A stretch of DNA of 64,000 bases, from positions 806,001 to 870,000 of the forward strand of contig NZ_KB889963.1 of NCBI RefSeq assembly GCF_000372845.1, given 5' to 3'. Made by a program: the position numbers and the translations under genes. The DNA comes from Methylocystis rosea SV97. Its GTDB lineage: Bacteria; Pseudomonadota; Alphaproteobacteria; Rhizobiales; Beijerinckiaceae. How positions within the stretch are numbered: the first letter of the stretch is position 1; every line of letters starts with the position of its first letter. A model generated the notes under the pieces. The model did no database searches. It worked only from the letters and a program-made list of their open reading frames with translations, and was not told the DNA's origin. Positions 27,762 to 35,496 of this stretch are shown piece by piece.

Positions 27762-28352
27762 AGCGCCCGACCCCATCGAGTTCGAATGCTGCGCATCTTG
27801 TGACGCGCATATCGTAGATCGTTCAGTGGGGCACGCGCTGACGGGCTGCGAGGTCCTACCGCGGCGAGGAAGAAGCTTCTACCCCATGCGGGTGATCTTA
27901 TCGCCCATCTTCCCTTCGCCGACGCATGGTCTGGCCTTGTCGGTTCAATACTTGGCGCGCGCTCGCATGTTCAAGGACGCCACCGTTGGTGACGTCGCTT
28001 ATGTCAATGGGGAAATAAACTGGCGTAAAGCCACATTCGTCGTTCGGATATCGACCACCCAATCCGGCGATTTTGTTCCCCGAGCGCCTGGCTCCGCAAC
28101 CCCGGCCAGCTCCGCCAGGTGCCCAGCCGCTGGTCCGAATGCCGTTCTTAAACTAACATTCGAATTGGATCACCCGATGGGGCCGGCCAATGAAATTGAA
28201 TGCGACCCTGCCTGATAATGAAAGTGCTGGCCTTCGCCGGGATCGTAAAGGTTACAGGACGACCGCTGACGCTACCGCTGAAATGGCGGCCGCTACCAGG
28301 TCGTAACGTTGAACCTATTGTCTGTGACGTTCAATTGAACGTGGCTAGCCAA
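27762..28352. other. AT-richer stretch with possible gene remnants, edge of accessory island
   Basis: After the ABC operon the base composition drops and no well-supported gene is visible for about 590 bases. A 109-codon plus-strand frame (27886-28215) is listed separately with low confidence. A 47-codon frame follows at 28218-28361. Neither has a clear ribosome-binding site. This may be decayed transferred DNA. Confidence 0.5.
27886..28215 (+). CDS. Doubtful hypothetical protein, possible remnant
   Basis: A 109-codon frame from an ATG with no good Shine-Dalgarno. The second half (GDVAYVNGEINWRKATFVVR and later VLKLTFELDHPMGPANEIEC) reads like beta-strand-rich protein rather than a GC-shadow. 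There is no signal peptide or recognised domain. It may be the end of a decayed gene in the AT-richer island. Confidence 0.25.
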   Translation: MRVILSPIFPSPTHGLALSVQYLARARMFKDATVGDVAYVNGEINWRKATFVVRISTTQSGDFVPRAPGSATPASSARCPAAGPNAVLKLTFELDHPMGPANEIECDPA

Positions 28353-28574
28353 TCAATTTGAACGACGACGATGCCCGTTACTTCCGCAGCAAACACCGTC
28401 TGATTGACAGTCCCGACCTGTGTGGGTCGGACAAAGTTGATCGCCGCAACCCGTGCATTTCCATTCCATTTTGTGTTCACACCATTTTTGCCCCCGATGC
28501 ACCGGACATGACGCCAAGACCGGAGAAGATGCCATTCCAATGGTCACGAACAAAATAAGTTTTATCCCGCGCAT
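28353..28574 (-). CDS. Small secreted Cys-rich protein, unknown
   Basis: A 73-residue frame. The first roughly 20 residues form a convincing signal peptide (MRGIKLILFVTIGMASSPVL then AS). The mature part of about 52 residues holds eight cysteines and several His (CPVHRGQKWC, KCTGCGDQLCPTH, VCCG), suggesting disulfides or metal binding. GGGA lies about 7 bases before the ATG at 28574. I know of no family. It is in the same AT-richer island and on the same strand as the larger Cys-rich gene at 28849-30275. Confidence 0.45.
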   Translation of the reverse strand: MRGIKLILFVTIGMASSPVLASCPVHRGQKWCEHKMEWKCTGCGDQLCPTHTGRDCQSDGVCCGSNGHRRRSN

Positions 28575-28848
28575 ATCGTTTTCCCAAAAATGTGAACGCA
28601 CGTTATGATACTATTGATTGAGGAAAGAGCCAATTATTGGTGGCCTTAGGCTACGTGAGCCACGGCGATGAAGCTGCCGTCCGTTACAGTTAGACACGAA
28701 GGCCCGCTGAAGGCGCTTTGCAGACTGCCGCGAGTGACCGTCTGTGACCCATTTCAGACATTCCCGATGCGCGACGATTGTTAGCTTGCATTTCGCACGG
28801 CTACAATGAGCGCTTGGGCGATCAGGTGCGTGAGCAACGAACCCCGAA

Positions 28849-30120
28849 CTATCTAGAGGTTGGTGACGGATAGGGCGTTTCATACGGGGTGGGATAGGGC
28901 GTTTCATACGGGGTGGGATAGGGCGTTTCATACGGGGTGGGATATGGAGTAGAATAAGGTGTGGAATACGGAAAGCTTTTTCGCGCTTCCAACGTTGGCG
29001 ACGACGCGAGCTGACTGCGAGTTTCGACGAAGAAGTGTTGCTCGTTAGCAGGCCTGATAGCGTGAGATAGTTCCGGTCGCTCAGAAGATCGCGCGGAACT
29101 GGCACAACTATCGAGATAGTTGCGTTCCGCAATGTCTGCACAAATTCGTTCAATACGGCTCAAATCACCATTTGCGTAAAGAGTGATAAGCGACGACAGT
29201 TTTTGATAGCATGCGTCACGTGTTGCGCCTTCGAGACGGCGACAAATTTGAAATGGGGCGTTAGACCGATCGCCTAAGGCGAATGCCGCCTCTGCGTTGA
29301 TAATCAAGCAGTCCTGCTTCCACTGGCCTGTGGATGCCATTGCGCAGAGGCGGAATGCCTCATCAGCGCTGCCGCCTGTCAGCGGCTGTATTTGCCGTGC
29401 CAAACCATTTAAGCAAAATTCCTTGTTGGCAACCTCCGGCAAAGAAAAGCATTTTTGAGCAATCTTGGCCAAATCTCCGTGGAATGCTTCGTATAGAATA
29501 GAAACTTGGTTTCCCCAGCATGCTGGCAAATATTTCATCTTGATCCGATTGTCATTGCACGGATAGTCGAGATCTTTTGCGTCTGCTAAGCTATGGCTTA
29601 CCAAGTGATTACTGCGTCGATTCGTTTGAATGTCTGCTGTGCGGGCAGCTAAATGCCCATGGTCATGTCCATGCGCCCCCCATACATTTTCCATGAAAAC
29701 CCCATCATAACAATTGAAAGAAGCAAAATCGCTAATGCCCGCCATCGAATCGCAGGCTTGCAAAGCTTCGGGAATCGAATAGTTATTCCAGATGAGGAGA
29801 CCATGGCCTGCGCCATGTGCGCACTGACGCGTGACTTCTGGCCCGCCTTCGCGGCATTGTTGCCATGCATCGGAAATGCTTTTCGGGCCGTGTTCAGCAA
29901 CTGCAGCAATAAGAAAACCGTGATAGCAGGCACCAAGGAAATGTGGGCGACAGCGTGACACACCATTGCTTCCAAATTTTTCGTAAATCAAACTTCCTAC
30001 AGTGTGAATAACGAGATGGGTTTCGCCGGTAAACGGTAGTCCCGAACGATATATCTCGTCCTGTGCTGTTTCAGGACCCAATCTCAACACCAGCTTTTGA
30101 ATCAACGCTTGTTGAGCCAT
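28849..30120 (-). CDS. Cys/His-rich protein body with Pro-Tyr-rich repeat tail; separated by a frame break from its signal peptide
   Basis: A 423-codon frame of unknown family. The body has regularly placed Cys and His motifs: FLGACYHGF, CAHGAGHGLL, NCYDGVFMENVWGAHG, YLPACWGNQ, FCLNGLARQI. From about residue 385 the tail repeats an 8-residue PT/PYE unit (TPYPTPYE) three times plus shorter units. Such a Cys-rich body is expected to be secreted but has no leader in this frame. A signal peptide lies immediately upstream in another frame (30102-30275). An in-frame TGA three codons before the ATG at 30120 blocks extension, so either the gene is broken or the body is translated separately. GC content is clearly lower than the core genes. 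Confidence 0.65.
   Translation of the reverse strand: MAQQALIQKLVLRLGPETAQDEIYRSGLPFTGETHLVIHTVGSLIYEKFGSNGVSRCRPHFLGACYHGFLIAAVAEHGPKSISDAWQQCREGGPEVTRQCAHGAGHGLLIWNNYSIPEALQACDSMAGISDFASFNCYDGVFMENVWGAHGHDHGHLAARTADIQTNRRSNHLVSHSLADAKDLDYPCNDNRIKMKYLPACWGNQVSILYEAFHGDLAKIAQKCFSLPEVANKEFCLNGLARQIQPLTGGSADEAFRLCAMASTGQWKQDCLIINAEAAFALGDRSNAPFQICRRLEGATRDACYQKLSSLITLYANGDLSRIERICADIAERNYLDSCASSARSSERPELSHAIRPANEQHFFVETRSQLASSPTLEARKSFPYSTPYSTPYPTPYETPYPTPYETPYPTPYETPYPSPTSR
28870..28941 (-). repeat. Tandem 24-bp coding repeat
   Basis: Three near-identical 24-base units begin at 28870, 28894 and 28918 and encode the TPYPTPYE tail of the Cys-rich protein. Degenerate 12-base units follow up to about 28970. 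Such repeats vary in number by slippage. Confidence 0.9.
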
Positions 30121-30275
30121 GCGGTGGTTTCAGACCGCAGCGCTTTTATCTCTGGATGTATTGGTTGGGGAGCAATTTTATCGGAAACGTCGCTGGCTAC
30201 GGCATGAAATGAGACAAATTGGAATGCGATGAAGCCGATGAGAAGGTGTTTCCAAAAAACGTCTGGTATCATCAT
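30102..30275 (-). CDS. Signal-peptide fragment of the frame-split Cys-rich protein
   Basis: A 57-codon frame starting at ATGATG (30275/30272) behind a strong GGGAGGGG box. It encodes a signal peptide (WKHLLIGFIAFQFVSFHAVA) and about 30 mature residues ending SETTAWLNKR. Its stop lies 19 bases inside the start of the 423-codon body. The body frame first becomes open at 30129, so a frame change would have to fall in the 25 bases 30105-30129. A one-base loss (or a -1 shift) would join the two into a roughly 475-residue secreted protein. No classic slippery heptamer is visible, so mutation or sequencing error is more likely than programmed shifting. Confidence 0.6.
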   Translation of the reverse strand: MMIPDVFWKHLLIGFIAFQFVSFHAVASDVSDKIAPQPIHPEIKALRSETTAWLNKR

Positions 30276-30553
30276 TCCCCTCCCAAAACTTTCAAATCCT
30301 ATAATTACGTATGCGCGCCAGCATAGGATACAATCGCAAACACATGGTGCAATTCGCGTAAAGGGATGTCCGCTCATGGCGCGAAGCGCCCTCCCGCCCG
30401 CCAGCGAAAGGTTTTCATTTTTCACTCAAAGCCAAAATTGAAACTGGGACACTACCCCGCGGCCCGGGGCGGTTGCGCGGCGGGCCAAATGGCGGCATGT
30501 AAGGCGCAAATTCGCCCAGCGCCCCAAGGCGCCTTGACTTCCGGAAAGAGAGA

Positions 30554-32227
30554 ATGACCGCAGCCGTCGCGACGAAACTTGAAGCCGCCGATTGGACGAG
30601 TGACGCGAAAGAGGCGCTCGCCGCCGTCGAGGCGCTCTACAAGGACGCGCTGGCGAGCGTGCGCGCCCGCGTCACCAAGGACGGCAAGCTTTCCAGCGAG
30701 CTGATTGAGGCCGATCAGCACGCGGCCCACGGGCTCGCCTGGCTCGCGACCTATATTCAGGGCCTGCGCGAACTCATCGACTATGCCGAACGCCTCTCGG
30801 CGGAAGGCGCATATGGCGAAACCGAAGAGCTTTTGAACCAGATCGGCTTCGCCGAATTCCTCGCCCAGGTCTATGGCGGCATTCCGATGAGCCAGGGCGA
30901 GATCGTCCGGCTCTCGGATTTCGGGCTTTCAAGCCAGCAGATCGTCGCGCGGCGCCCCGCCTCCATCGACCGGCTGATCCTCACCGGAAACACGCCGGCG
31001 AACCGCGCCCGCCTCGCCGAACTCATCGATCACCACGCGGCGGCCGAAACCATCGGCGCCTCCGGCCTCGACGAGACGCTGGAGGCGATCCGCAGCGAGA
31101 TGCGCAAATTCGCCTCGGCGAATGTCACGCCCTATGCGCACGACTGGCACTCGAAAAATGACTACATCCCGCTGGACGTCATCTCCGGCCTCGCCGAACT
31201 CGGCGTCTTCGGCCTGACGATTCCGGAGGAGTTTGGCGGCTCCGGCATGGGCAAGATCGCCATGTGCGTCGTCTCCGAGGAGCTGTCGCGCGCTTACATC
31301 GGCGTCGGTTCGCTCGGCACGCGTTCGGAGATCGCGGCGGAACTGATCCTGGTCGGCGGGACAGAGGCGCAGAAGGAGAAATATCTCCCCAAGATCGCCG
31401 CTGGCGACATCCTACCGACCGCCGTCTTCACCGAGCCCAACAACGGCTCCGATCTCGCGGGGCTGCGGACTCGCGCCACGCTCGAGGGCGGCGTCTACAA
31501 GGTGTTCGGCAACAAGACCTGGATCACCCATCCGGTGCGCGCCGATGTCATGACGCTGCTCGTGCGCACCAATCCGAATGAGAAGGGCTATAAGGGCCTG
31601 TCGATGCTGCTCGCCGAGAAGCCGCGCGGCACGGACGAGAATCCGTTTCCCGCCAAGGGCATGACCGGCGGCGAGATTGAAGTGCTCGGCTATCGCGGCA
31701 TGAAGGAGTTCGAAATCGGCTTCGACAATTTCGAAGTGCCGGCGGAAAATCTTCTCGGCGGCGAGGAGGGCAAGGGCTTCAAGCAGCTCATGGAGACCTT
31801 CGAGTCGGCGCGCATCCAGACGGCGGCGCGCGCGCTCGGCGTCGCCCAATGCGCCCTCGACCTCGGATTGAAATACGCCAAGGAGCGCATTCAGTTCGGC
31901 AAGCCGCTGTTCTCCTTCCCTCGCGTCTTCAACAAGATCGTTTCGATGGCGATCGAGATTCATGTCGCCCGCCAGATCACCTATTTCGCCGCGCGCGAGA
32001 AGGACGAGGGCAAGCGCTGCGATCTCGAGGCGGGCATGGCGAAGCTGCTTGGCGCCCGCGTCGCCTGGGCGGCGGCGGACAACGCCCTGCAGATCCACGG
32101 CGGCAACGGCTTCGCGCTCGAATATCCGGTCTCGCGCGTTCTCTGCGACGCCCGCATCCTCAACATTTTTGAAGGCGCCGCGGAAATTCAGGCGCAGGTC
32201 ATCGCGCGCCGGTTGCTGGAAGGGTAA
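30554..32227 (+). CDS. mcd: Methylsuccinyl-CoA dehydrogenase (acyl-CoA dehydrogenase family)
   Basis: A 557-residue FAD enzyme that oxidises (2S)-methylsuccinyl-CoA to mesaconyl-CoA in the ethylmalonyl-CoA pathway. An N-terminal extension of about 150 residues precedes a standard acyl-CoA dehydrogenase core, the architecture known for Mcd. Core motifs include TAVFTEPNNGSDLAG, the flavin-side KTWITHPVRADVMTLLVRT, and C-terminal QIHGGNGFALEYPVSRVLCD. The pathway partners ecm and ccr lie within 12 kb. A different long-chain or aryl acyl-CoA dehydrogenase is possible but less likely given the extension. Confidence 0.9.
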   Translation: MTAAVATKLEAADWTSDAKEALAAVEALYKDALASVRARVTKDGKLSSELIEADQHAAHGLAWLATYIQGLRELIDYAERLSAEGAYGETEELLNQIGFAEFLAQVYGGIPMSQGEIVRLSDFGLSSQQIVARRPASIDRLILTGNTPANRARLAELIDHHAAAETIGASGLDETLEAIRSEMRKFASANVTPYAHDWHSKNDYIPLDVISGLAELGVFGLTIPEEFGGSGMGKIAMCVVSEELSRAYIGVGSLGTRSEIAAELILVGGTEAQKEKYLPKIAAGDILPTAVFTEPNNGSDLAGLRTRATLEGGVYKVFGNKTWITHPVRADVMTLLVRTNPNEKGYKGLSMLLAEKPRGTDENPFPAKGMTGGEIEVLGYRGMKEFEIGFDNFEVPAENLLGGEEGKGFKQLMETFESARIQTAARALGVAQCALDLGLKYAKERIQFGKPLFSFPRVFNKIVSMAIEIHVARQITYFAAREKDEGKRCDLEAGMAKLLGARVAWAAADNALQIHGGNGFALEYPVSRVLCDARILNIFEGAAEIQAQVIARRLLEG

Positions 32228-32246
32228 GGGCGAGCGCCGCGCACAG

Positions 32247-32370
32247 TGGATGGCCGGGACAAGCCCGGCCATGACGGTGAAAAATTTCGCCGCCATGAAC
32301 GCGCGACGACTTAAACGTTGAACCGCAGCTTCTCCGCGTCATACCCGGGCTTGTCGCGGGCATCCACGCT
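32247..32370. repeat. Inverted pair of GGATGxCCGG-ACAAG-CCGGxCATGAC repeats
   Basis: Copies at about 32247-32277 and 32337-32370 in opposite orientation, same family as 18146-18251. They lie just after mcd and before the converging MAPEG gene, a position fit for a bidirectional terminator. Confidence 0.8.
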
Positions 32371-32406
32371 CTCATGAGCTGCCGGCTCAGAGACTGAAGC
32401 TTCTCG

Positions 32407-32832
32407 TCACCCCTGCGCCAAAATCGCGATCAGCGCGCCCATCGCGAGCATTGAGATCGCTTGCGCGAAGTAAAAGGCGAAGCGGACCGAGGCGACGACA
32501 TTCGTCTGCTCGAAGAGCAGATGAACCGCGCTCTGGCAGATCCTCGCGATAAGGATGATGATCGCCAGCGCATCGAGGATCGGGCTCGCGACGCGCGCGG
32601 CGAGCATCGCGACGACAATCGCGCCGTAGACGGGCAGGTTCTCGACGCAGTTCATATGGGCGCGCACAGCGCGGCGATACCATTCGCCGCCTTGCGGCTC
32701 GTCGGCGCGCCAGTCGGAGATCGCCGTGCGACCGGTCAAGATCCGGCTCCAGCGATAAACGCCGACGGTCGTGAAGAGCAGCAGCAGAGTTCAGAGCGCG
32801 AACCCGAGCAGGACCCAGACAGGGATGGGCAT
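32407..32832 (-). pseudogene. MAPEG-family membrane protein interrupted by in-frame TGA
   Basis: From the ATG at 32832 the frame encodes MPIPVWVLLGFAL, then TGA at 32793-32791 (codon 14), then TLLLLFTTVGVYRWSR and the rest of a MAPEG domain (EWYRRAVRAHMNCVENLPVY, then helices) to 32407. The whole is 141 codons, normal for bacterial MAPEG proteins, and a Trp (TGG) is expected at the TGA. GGAGG stands five bases before the ATG, marking it as the original start. A shortened product from the TTG at 32739 would lack the first helix. MAPEG proteins are membrane glutathione-dependent or eicosanoid-like enzymes. Confidence 0.8.
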
Positions 32833-32970
32833 CGGAGCCTCCATGAGCCGGCCGTGGAGCGAATGCACGTGTTATGGGCACTCGGATTTTATGCGATCGT
32901 CCGAACAGTTTTGATTATGACATTCGTCAGCGCTCTGGAATAAACAGGCGGCCGCGCGCATAATGTAGCC

Positions 32971-33165
32971 ATGCGCGAAATAGATCTGTTTACATCCAGA
33001 ATCGAGCCTGACCCACTCTACGCTGAGCGGTTCCGTTGGACTGTCTGCGAGGGGTCACAGATTCATCTGCGGTCGCCACATTCCTACGCGACCAAGCGCG
33101 AGGCTGAGCAGGAAGCGGATAAGGCTCTGCAAAAGCTGGCGTCCACATGGACGGGCAAGCGCTGA
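32971..33165 (+). CDS. Small hypothetical protein
   Basis: A 64-residue charged, soluble protein (MREIDLFTSRIEPDPLYAER ... WTVCEGSQIHLRSPHSYATK ... KALQKLA) with a beta-beta-alpha-like pattern and a helix rich in Ala, Glu and Lys. I recognise no family. No strong ribosome-binding site is seen. The sequence is unlike a frame shadow and nothing else is coded here, so it is kept as probable. Confidence 0.55.
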   Translation: MREIDLFTSRIEPDPLYAERFRWTVCEGSQIHLRSPHSYATKREAEQEADKALQKLASTWTGKR

Positions 33166-33310
33166 CCAGCCATCGCGCCCACGCGACCTCGACGAATGGT
33201 AAATCGCGTTCGACATCGCCCAGGGGCGCTCTCGAAGACCCATAGGCGCGGCGGCGTTATCTCGGTTCGCCAGCCTTTCTTGCGTGCATCCGGCGCCTTA
33301 CCTTCCGCTC

Positions 33311-33742
33311 ATGAGCAAGCGCGTCTATCACCTCGTTGACGGCTCACGCGGGCCGCGGCGGGATTTCCGCATCACCGTCGGGCTGCGCGAGGGCTGGGAG
33401 GCGGAGGGCCGCGTCTATGACGTTTCCGAAGCGGTGCGCTGCGCGCACGCCTGGATGCGCCGCCGCGTCGAAGCGGGCCAGCCCGCGCTCTCAGGCATGT
33501 TCACCCGCGGCGAGGTGACCTACGCCTGGCCCAGGGACGACGGCACGGTCGGTTCCGACCGCGAGCCGGTCGCGATCCTCACCGGGGAAGCGGTGCACGC
33601 CTATCTCGGCGGCCTTCCCGACGCGCAGATCGAGGCGATGCTGAACGAACTGGCCGGCGAGCTCGGGGCGGCGCTCGGGCAGGAGCGCCTCTATGTCGCC
33701 TTCTGCGACAAAACCTGGATTCTCGACTGCGGCGAGGGGTAG
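33311..33742 (+). CDS. Hypothetical protein
   Basis: A 143-residue protein from the ATG at 33311 (MSKRVYHLVDG); an upstream ATG at 33284 would add nine residues. It is soluble and mixed alpha-beta, with VYDVSEAVRCAHAWMRRRVE, FTRGEVTYAWP and a C-terminal LYVAFCDKTWILDCGEG. No domain is recognised. It is on the same strand as the GST gene, 62 bases upstream of it. Confidence 0.7.
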   Translation: MSKRVYHLVDGSRGPRRDFRITVGLREGWEAEGRVYDVSEAVRCAHAWMRRRVEAGQPALSGMFTRGEVTYAWPRDDGTVGSDREPVAILTGEAVHAYLGGLPDAQIEAMLNELAGELGAALGQERLYVAFCDKTWILDCGEG

Positions 33743-33804
33743 ACGCGACCCTCACGCGGGCCGCCGCCCTATTCTAAGAGCGACGCCCTCAACCGGAGGC
33801 CCTC

Positions 33805-34422
33805 ATGCTCACGCTCTACTATCATACAGGCGCGTGTTCGCTCGCGCCGCATATCGCGCTCGAATGGATTGGCGAACCCTACGAAACCAAGCCGGTCGAG
33901 TTCGGCGATAAGGAATATTTGAAGATCAATCCGGCAGGCGCAGTGCCCGCGCTCGACACCGGCGAAGGCTGGATCCTGACCCAGGCCGCGGCCGTGCTGC
34001 GCTATCTCGCCGACCGCTTCCCGCAGGCGGGGATCGCCCCCGACGGGTCGCCGCGCGACGAGGCCGAGGCCGATCGCTGGTCCTCCTTCATTACCGGCGA
34101 TCTCCACCCGGCCTTTTTCCCGCTGTTTTTGCCGGACCGCTATACGCGCGCTCGGGAGAAGGAGCAGTTCGACAATGTGCGCGAAGCCGCAAAGGCCCTG
34201 GTGCGCAAGAAATTCGATATTGTCGAAGCGCATCTTGCGGGTCGCCGCTTCATGGCCGGCGACAAGTTGAGCTATCTCGACGCCTATGTCTTCCCGATGG
34301 AGCGCTGGGGCGCGTCGCTGCTGGAGGACGGCTTGTCGAAATACCCCAACATTCAGAAACACCATGACATGATGGCGGCGGACGAAGGCGTAAAGCGCGT
34401 GCTCGCCGCCGAAGGCGCGTGA
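33805..34422 (+). CDS. Glutathione S-transferase
   Basis: A 205-residue two-domain GST. The thioredoxin-like N-terminal domain has YYHTGACSLAPHIALEW with the beta-class-type Ser/Cys region, and NPAGAVPAL with the cis-Pro. An all-helical C-terminal domain follows (about residues 90-200). It conjugates or reduces substrates with glutathione in the cytoplasm; the substrate is not predictable. A GGAGG box precedes the ATG. The SDR gene follows on the same strand after 79 bases. Confidence 0.92.
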   Translation: MLTLYYHTGACSLAPHIALEWIGEPYETKPVEFGDKEYLKINPAGAVPALDTGEGWILTQAAAVLRYLADRFPQAGIAPDGSPRDEAEADRWSSFITGDLHPAFFPLFLPDRYTRAREKEQFDNVREAAKALVRKKFDIVEAHLAGRRFMAGDKLSYLDAYVFPMERWGASLLEDGLSKYPNIQKHHDMMAADEGVKRVLAAEGA

Positions 34423-34501
34423 CCGCCTCGAATTATCGCCTCTTACGAGCTTGACCGCGACGGCGTCGGGTGAAAGCTTCCGCTCAGGCGCGGAGGGGTT
34501 C

Positions 34502-35266
34502 ATGGCACGATTTGATGGGAAAGTTGCGCTCGTTACTGGCGCAGCGAGAGGTCTTGGCCGGGTCACGGCGCTCGCCTTCGCCCGCGAGGGGGCGAGGGTC
34601 GCGCTTGCCGATATCGACGAGGCTGGCGGGCGCGAGACTCTCGACATGATCCGCGCGGCAGGCGGCGAGGGGCTCTTCACGCTCGCAGATATGCGGATCG
34701 AGCGGGACGTCGAAGCCATGGTCGCGGAGACGGTCAAGGCCTATGGCCGCCTCGACTGCGCGGTGAACAACGCCGGCGTCGTACGCTTCAAGCCCATCGT
34801 CGAGGAGACGGAAGAGGGCTTCAATTTCCACATCGACGTCAATCTGCGCGGCGTGTTCTTCTGCATGAAGCATGAGATCCGCCAGATGCGCCAAAACGGC
34901 GGCGGCGCCATCGTTAACCAGTCGTCGATCACCGGCAGCCTCACCGGCAACCCTGCAGAGGGCGCCTATGCCGCCTCCAAGGGCGGCGTCGACGGCCTGA
35001 CCAAGACGGTCGCGCTCGAGGTCGCCAAGGACAATATCAGCGTCAACGCCATTTGCGCCTGCGGGATCGACGCCCCTGGCGACGTCTTCCACCAATGGAT
35101 GGAGAAGGAGCACATCAGCCCCGAGGAGGCTGGGAAGCTGTTTCCGATCGGGCGGATGGGCAAGGCCGAGGAGCTGACCGAGGCCGTGCTGTTCCTGTGC
35201 TCCGAACAGGCGCGCTTCATCGTTGGCCACCTCCTCGTCGTCGACGGCGGATGGATCGCCCGCTGA
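34502..35266 (+). CDS. Short-chain dehydrogenase/reductase
   Basis: A 254-residue classical SDR. The cofactor motif is TGAARGLG, the structural motif NNAGV, and the catalytic Ser and YAASK lie near residues 142-160 (NQSSITGSLTG ... GAYAASKGG). The Asp after strand 2 (LADIDEAGG) favours NAD over NADP. The ATG at 34502 is chosen for GGAGG five bases upstream; the frame is open further upstream to 34451. The substrate is unknown. Confidence 0.92.
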   Translation: MARFDGKVALVTGAARGLGRVTALAFAREGARVALADIDEAGGRETLDMIRAAGGEGLFTLADMRIERDVEAMVAETVKAYGRLDCAVNNAGVVRFKPIVEETEEGFNFHIDVNLRGVFFCMKHEIRQMRQNGGGAIVNQSSITGSLTGNPAEGAYAASKGGVDGLTKTVALEVAKDNISVNAICACGIDAPGDVFHQWMEKEHISPEEAGKLFPIGRMGKAEELTEAVLFLCSEQARFIVGHLLVVDGGWIAR

Positions 35267-35283
35267 AGAGTCACTCTCCGCCC

Positions 35284-35312
35284 TTGATTCTCCGCCGCGC
35301 CTCCCGTAACGT
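35284..35312 (+). promoter_or_regulatory. Possible sigma-70 promoter of the ilv operon
   Basis: TTGATT, 17 bases, then TAACGT. The -35 is good and the -10 weak. The expected transcript start near 35319 would place the leader peptide ATG about 23 bases downstream, a sensible layout for an attenuated operon. Confidence 0.35.
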
Positions 35313-35341
35313 CGGCTGTGAACAAAAGGGCGGAACGCGGA

Positions 35342-35389
35342 ATGCGCGCAATTCTCGTATTTGAAGCGCCAAGGATGGAGCTGGGCTAG
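35342..35389 (+). CDS. ilv operon leader peptide (attenuation control)
   Basis: A 15-residue peptide, MRAILVFEAPRMELG, with consecutive Ile, Leu and Val codons (ATT CTC GTA) at positions 4-6, directly upstream of the acetolactate synthase genes. A GC-rich hairpin-forming stretch and a rho-independent hairpin (35419-35441) follow before the first structural gene. This is the arrangement of branched-chain amino acid attenuation, where stalling on scarce Ile, Leu or Val tRNA prevents termination. The start has a weak purine-rich site (GGCGGAACGCGGA). Confidence 0.75.
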   Translation: MRAILVFEAPRMELG

Positions 35390-35418
35390 GCCCGGCCTCC
35401 GCCAGTGGCGCTTGACCC

Positions 35419-35441
35419 AAGGCCCCAAGAGGGCCTTTTTT
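35419..35441 (+). terminator. Attenuator hairpin of the ilv operon
   Basis: Perfect 7-bp stem AAGGCCC/GGGCCTT with a 5-base loop and a run of six T. It lies 30 bases after the leader peptide stop and 56 bases before the start of the acetolactate synthase gene, so it would stop transcripts before the structural genes. Confidence 0.8.
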
Positions 35442-35496
35442 GTTGCCCGAAGACAAAAAACATCCTAGTCGCCCGCCGCGAAAAGCAAGACGGAAA

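Noticed and set aside
28870-28941. CRISPR-like array from the evenly spaced repeats.
   Set aside because: The 24-base units are directly contiguous with no spacers and stay in frame, encoding an 8-residue protein repeat.
30102-30132. Programmed ribosomal frameshift joining signal peptide and body.
   Set aside because: No slippery heptamer or following pseudoknot is apparent in the 25-base overlap; a one-base deletion is simpler.
32791-32793. Selenocysteine at the TGA of the MAPEG gene.
   Set aside because: No SECIS-like hairpin is evident after the TGA, Trp is expected in the helix, and MAPEG proteins are not known selenoproteins.
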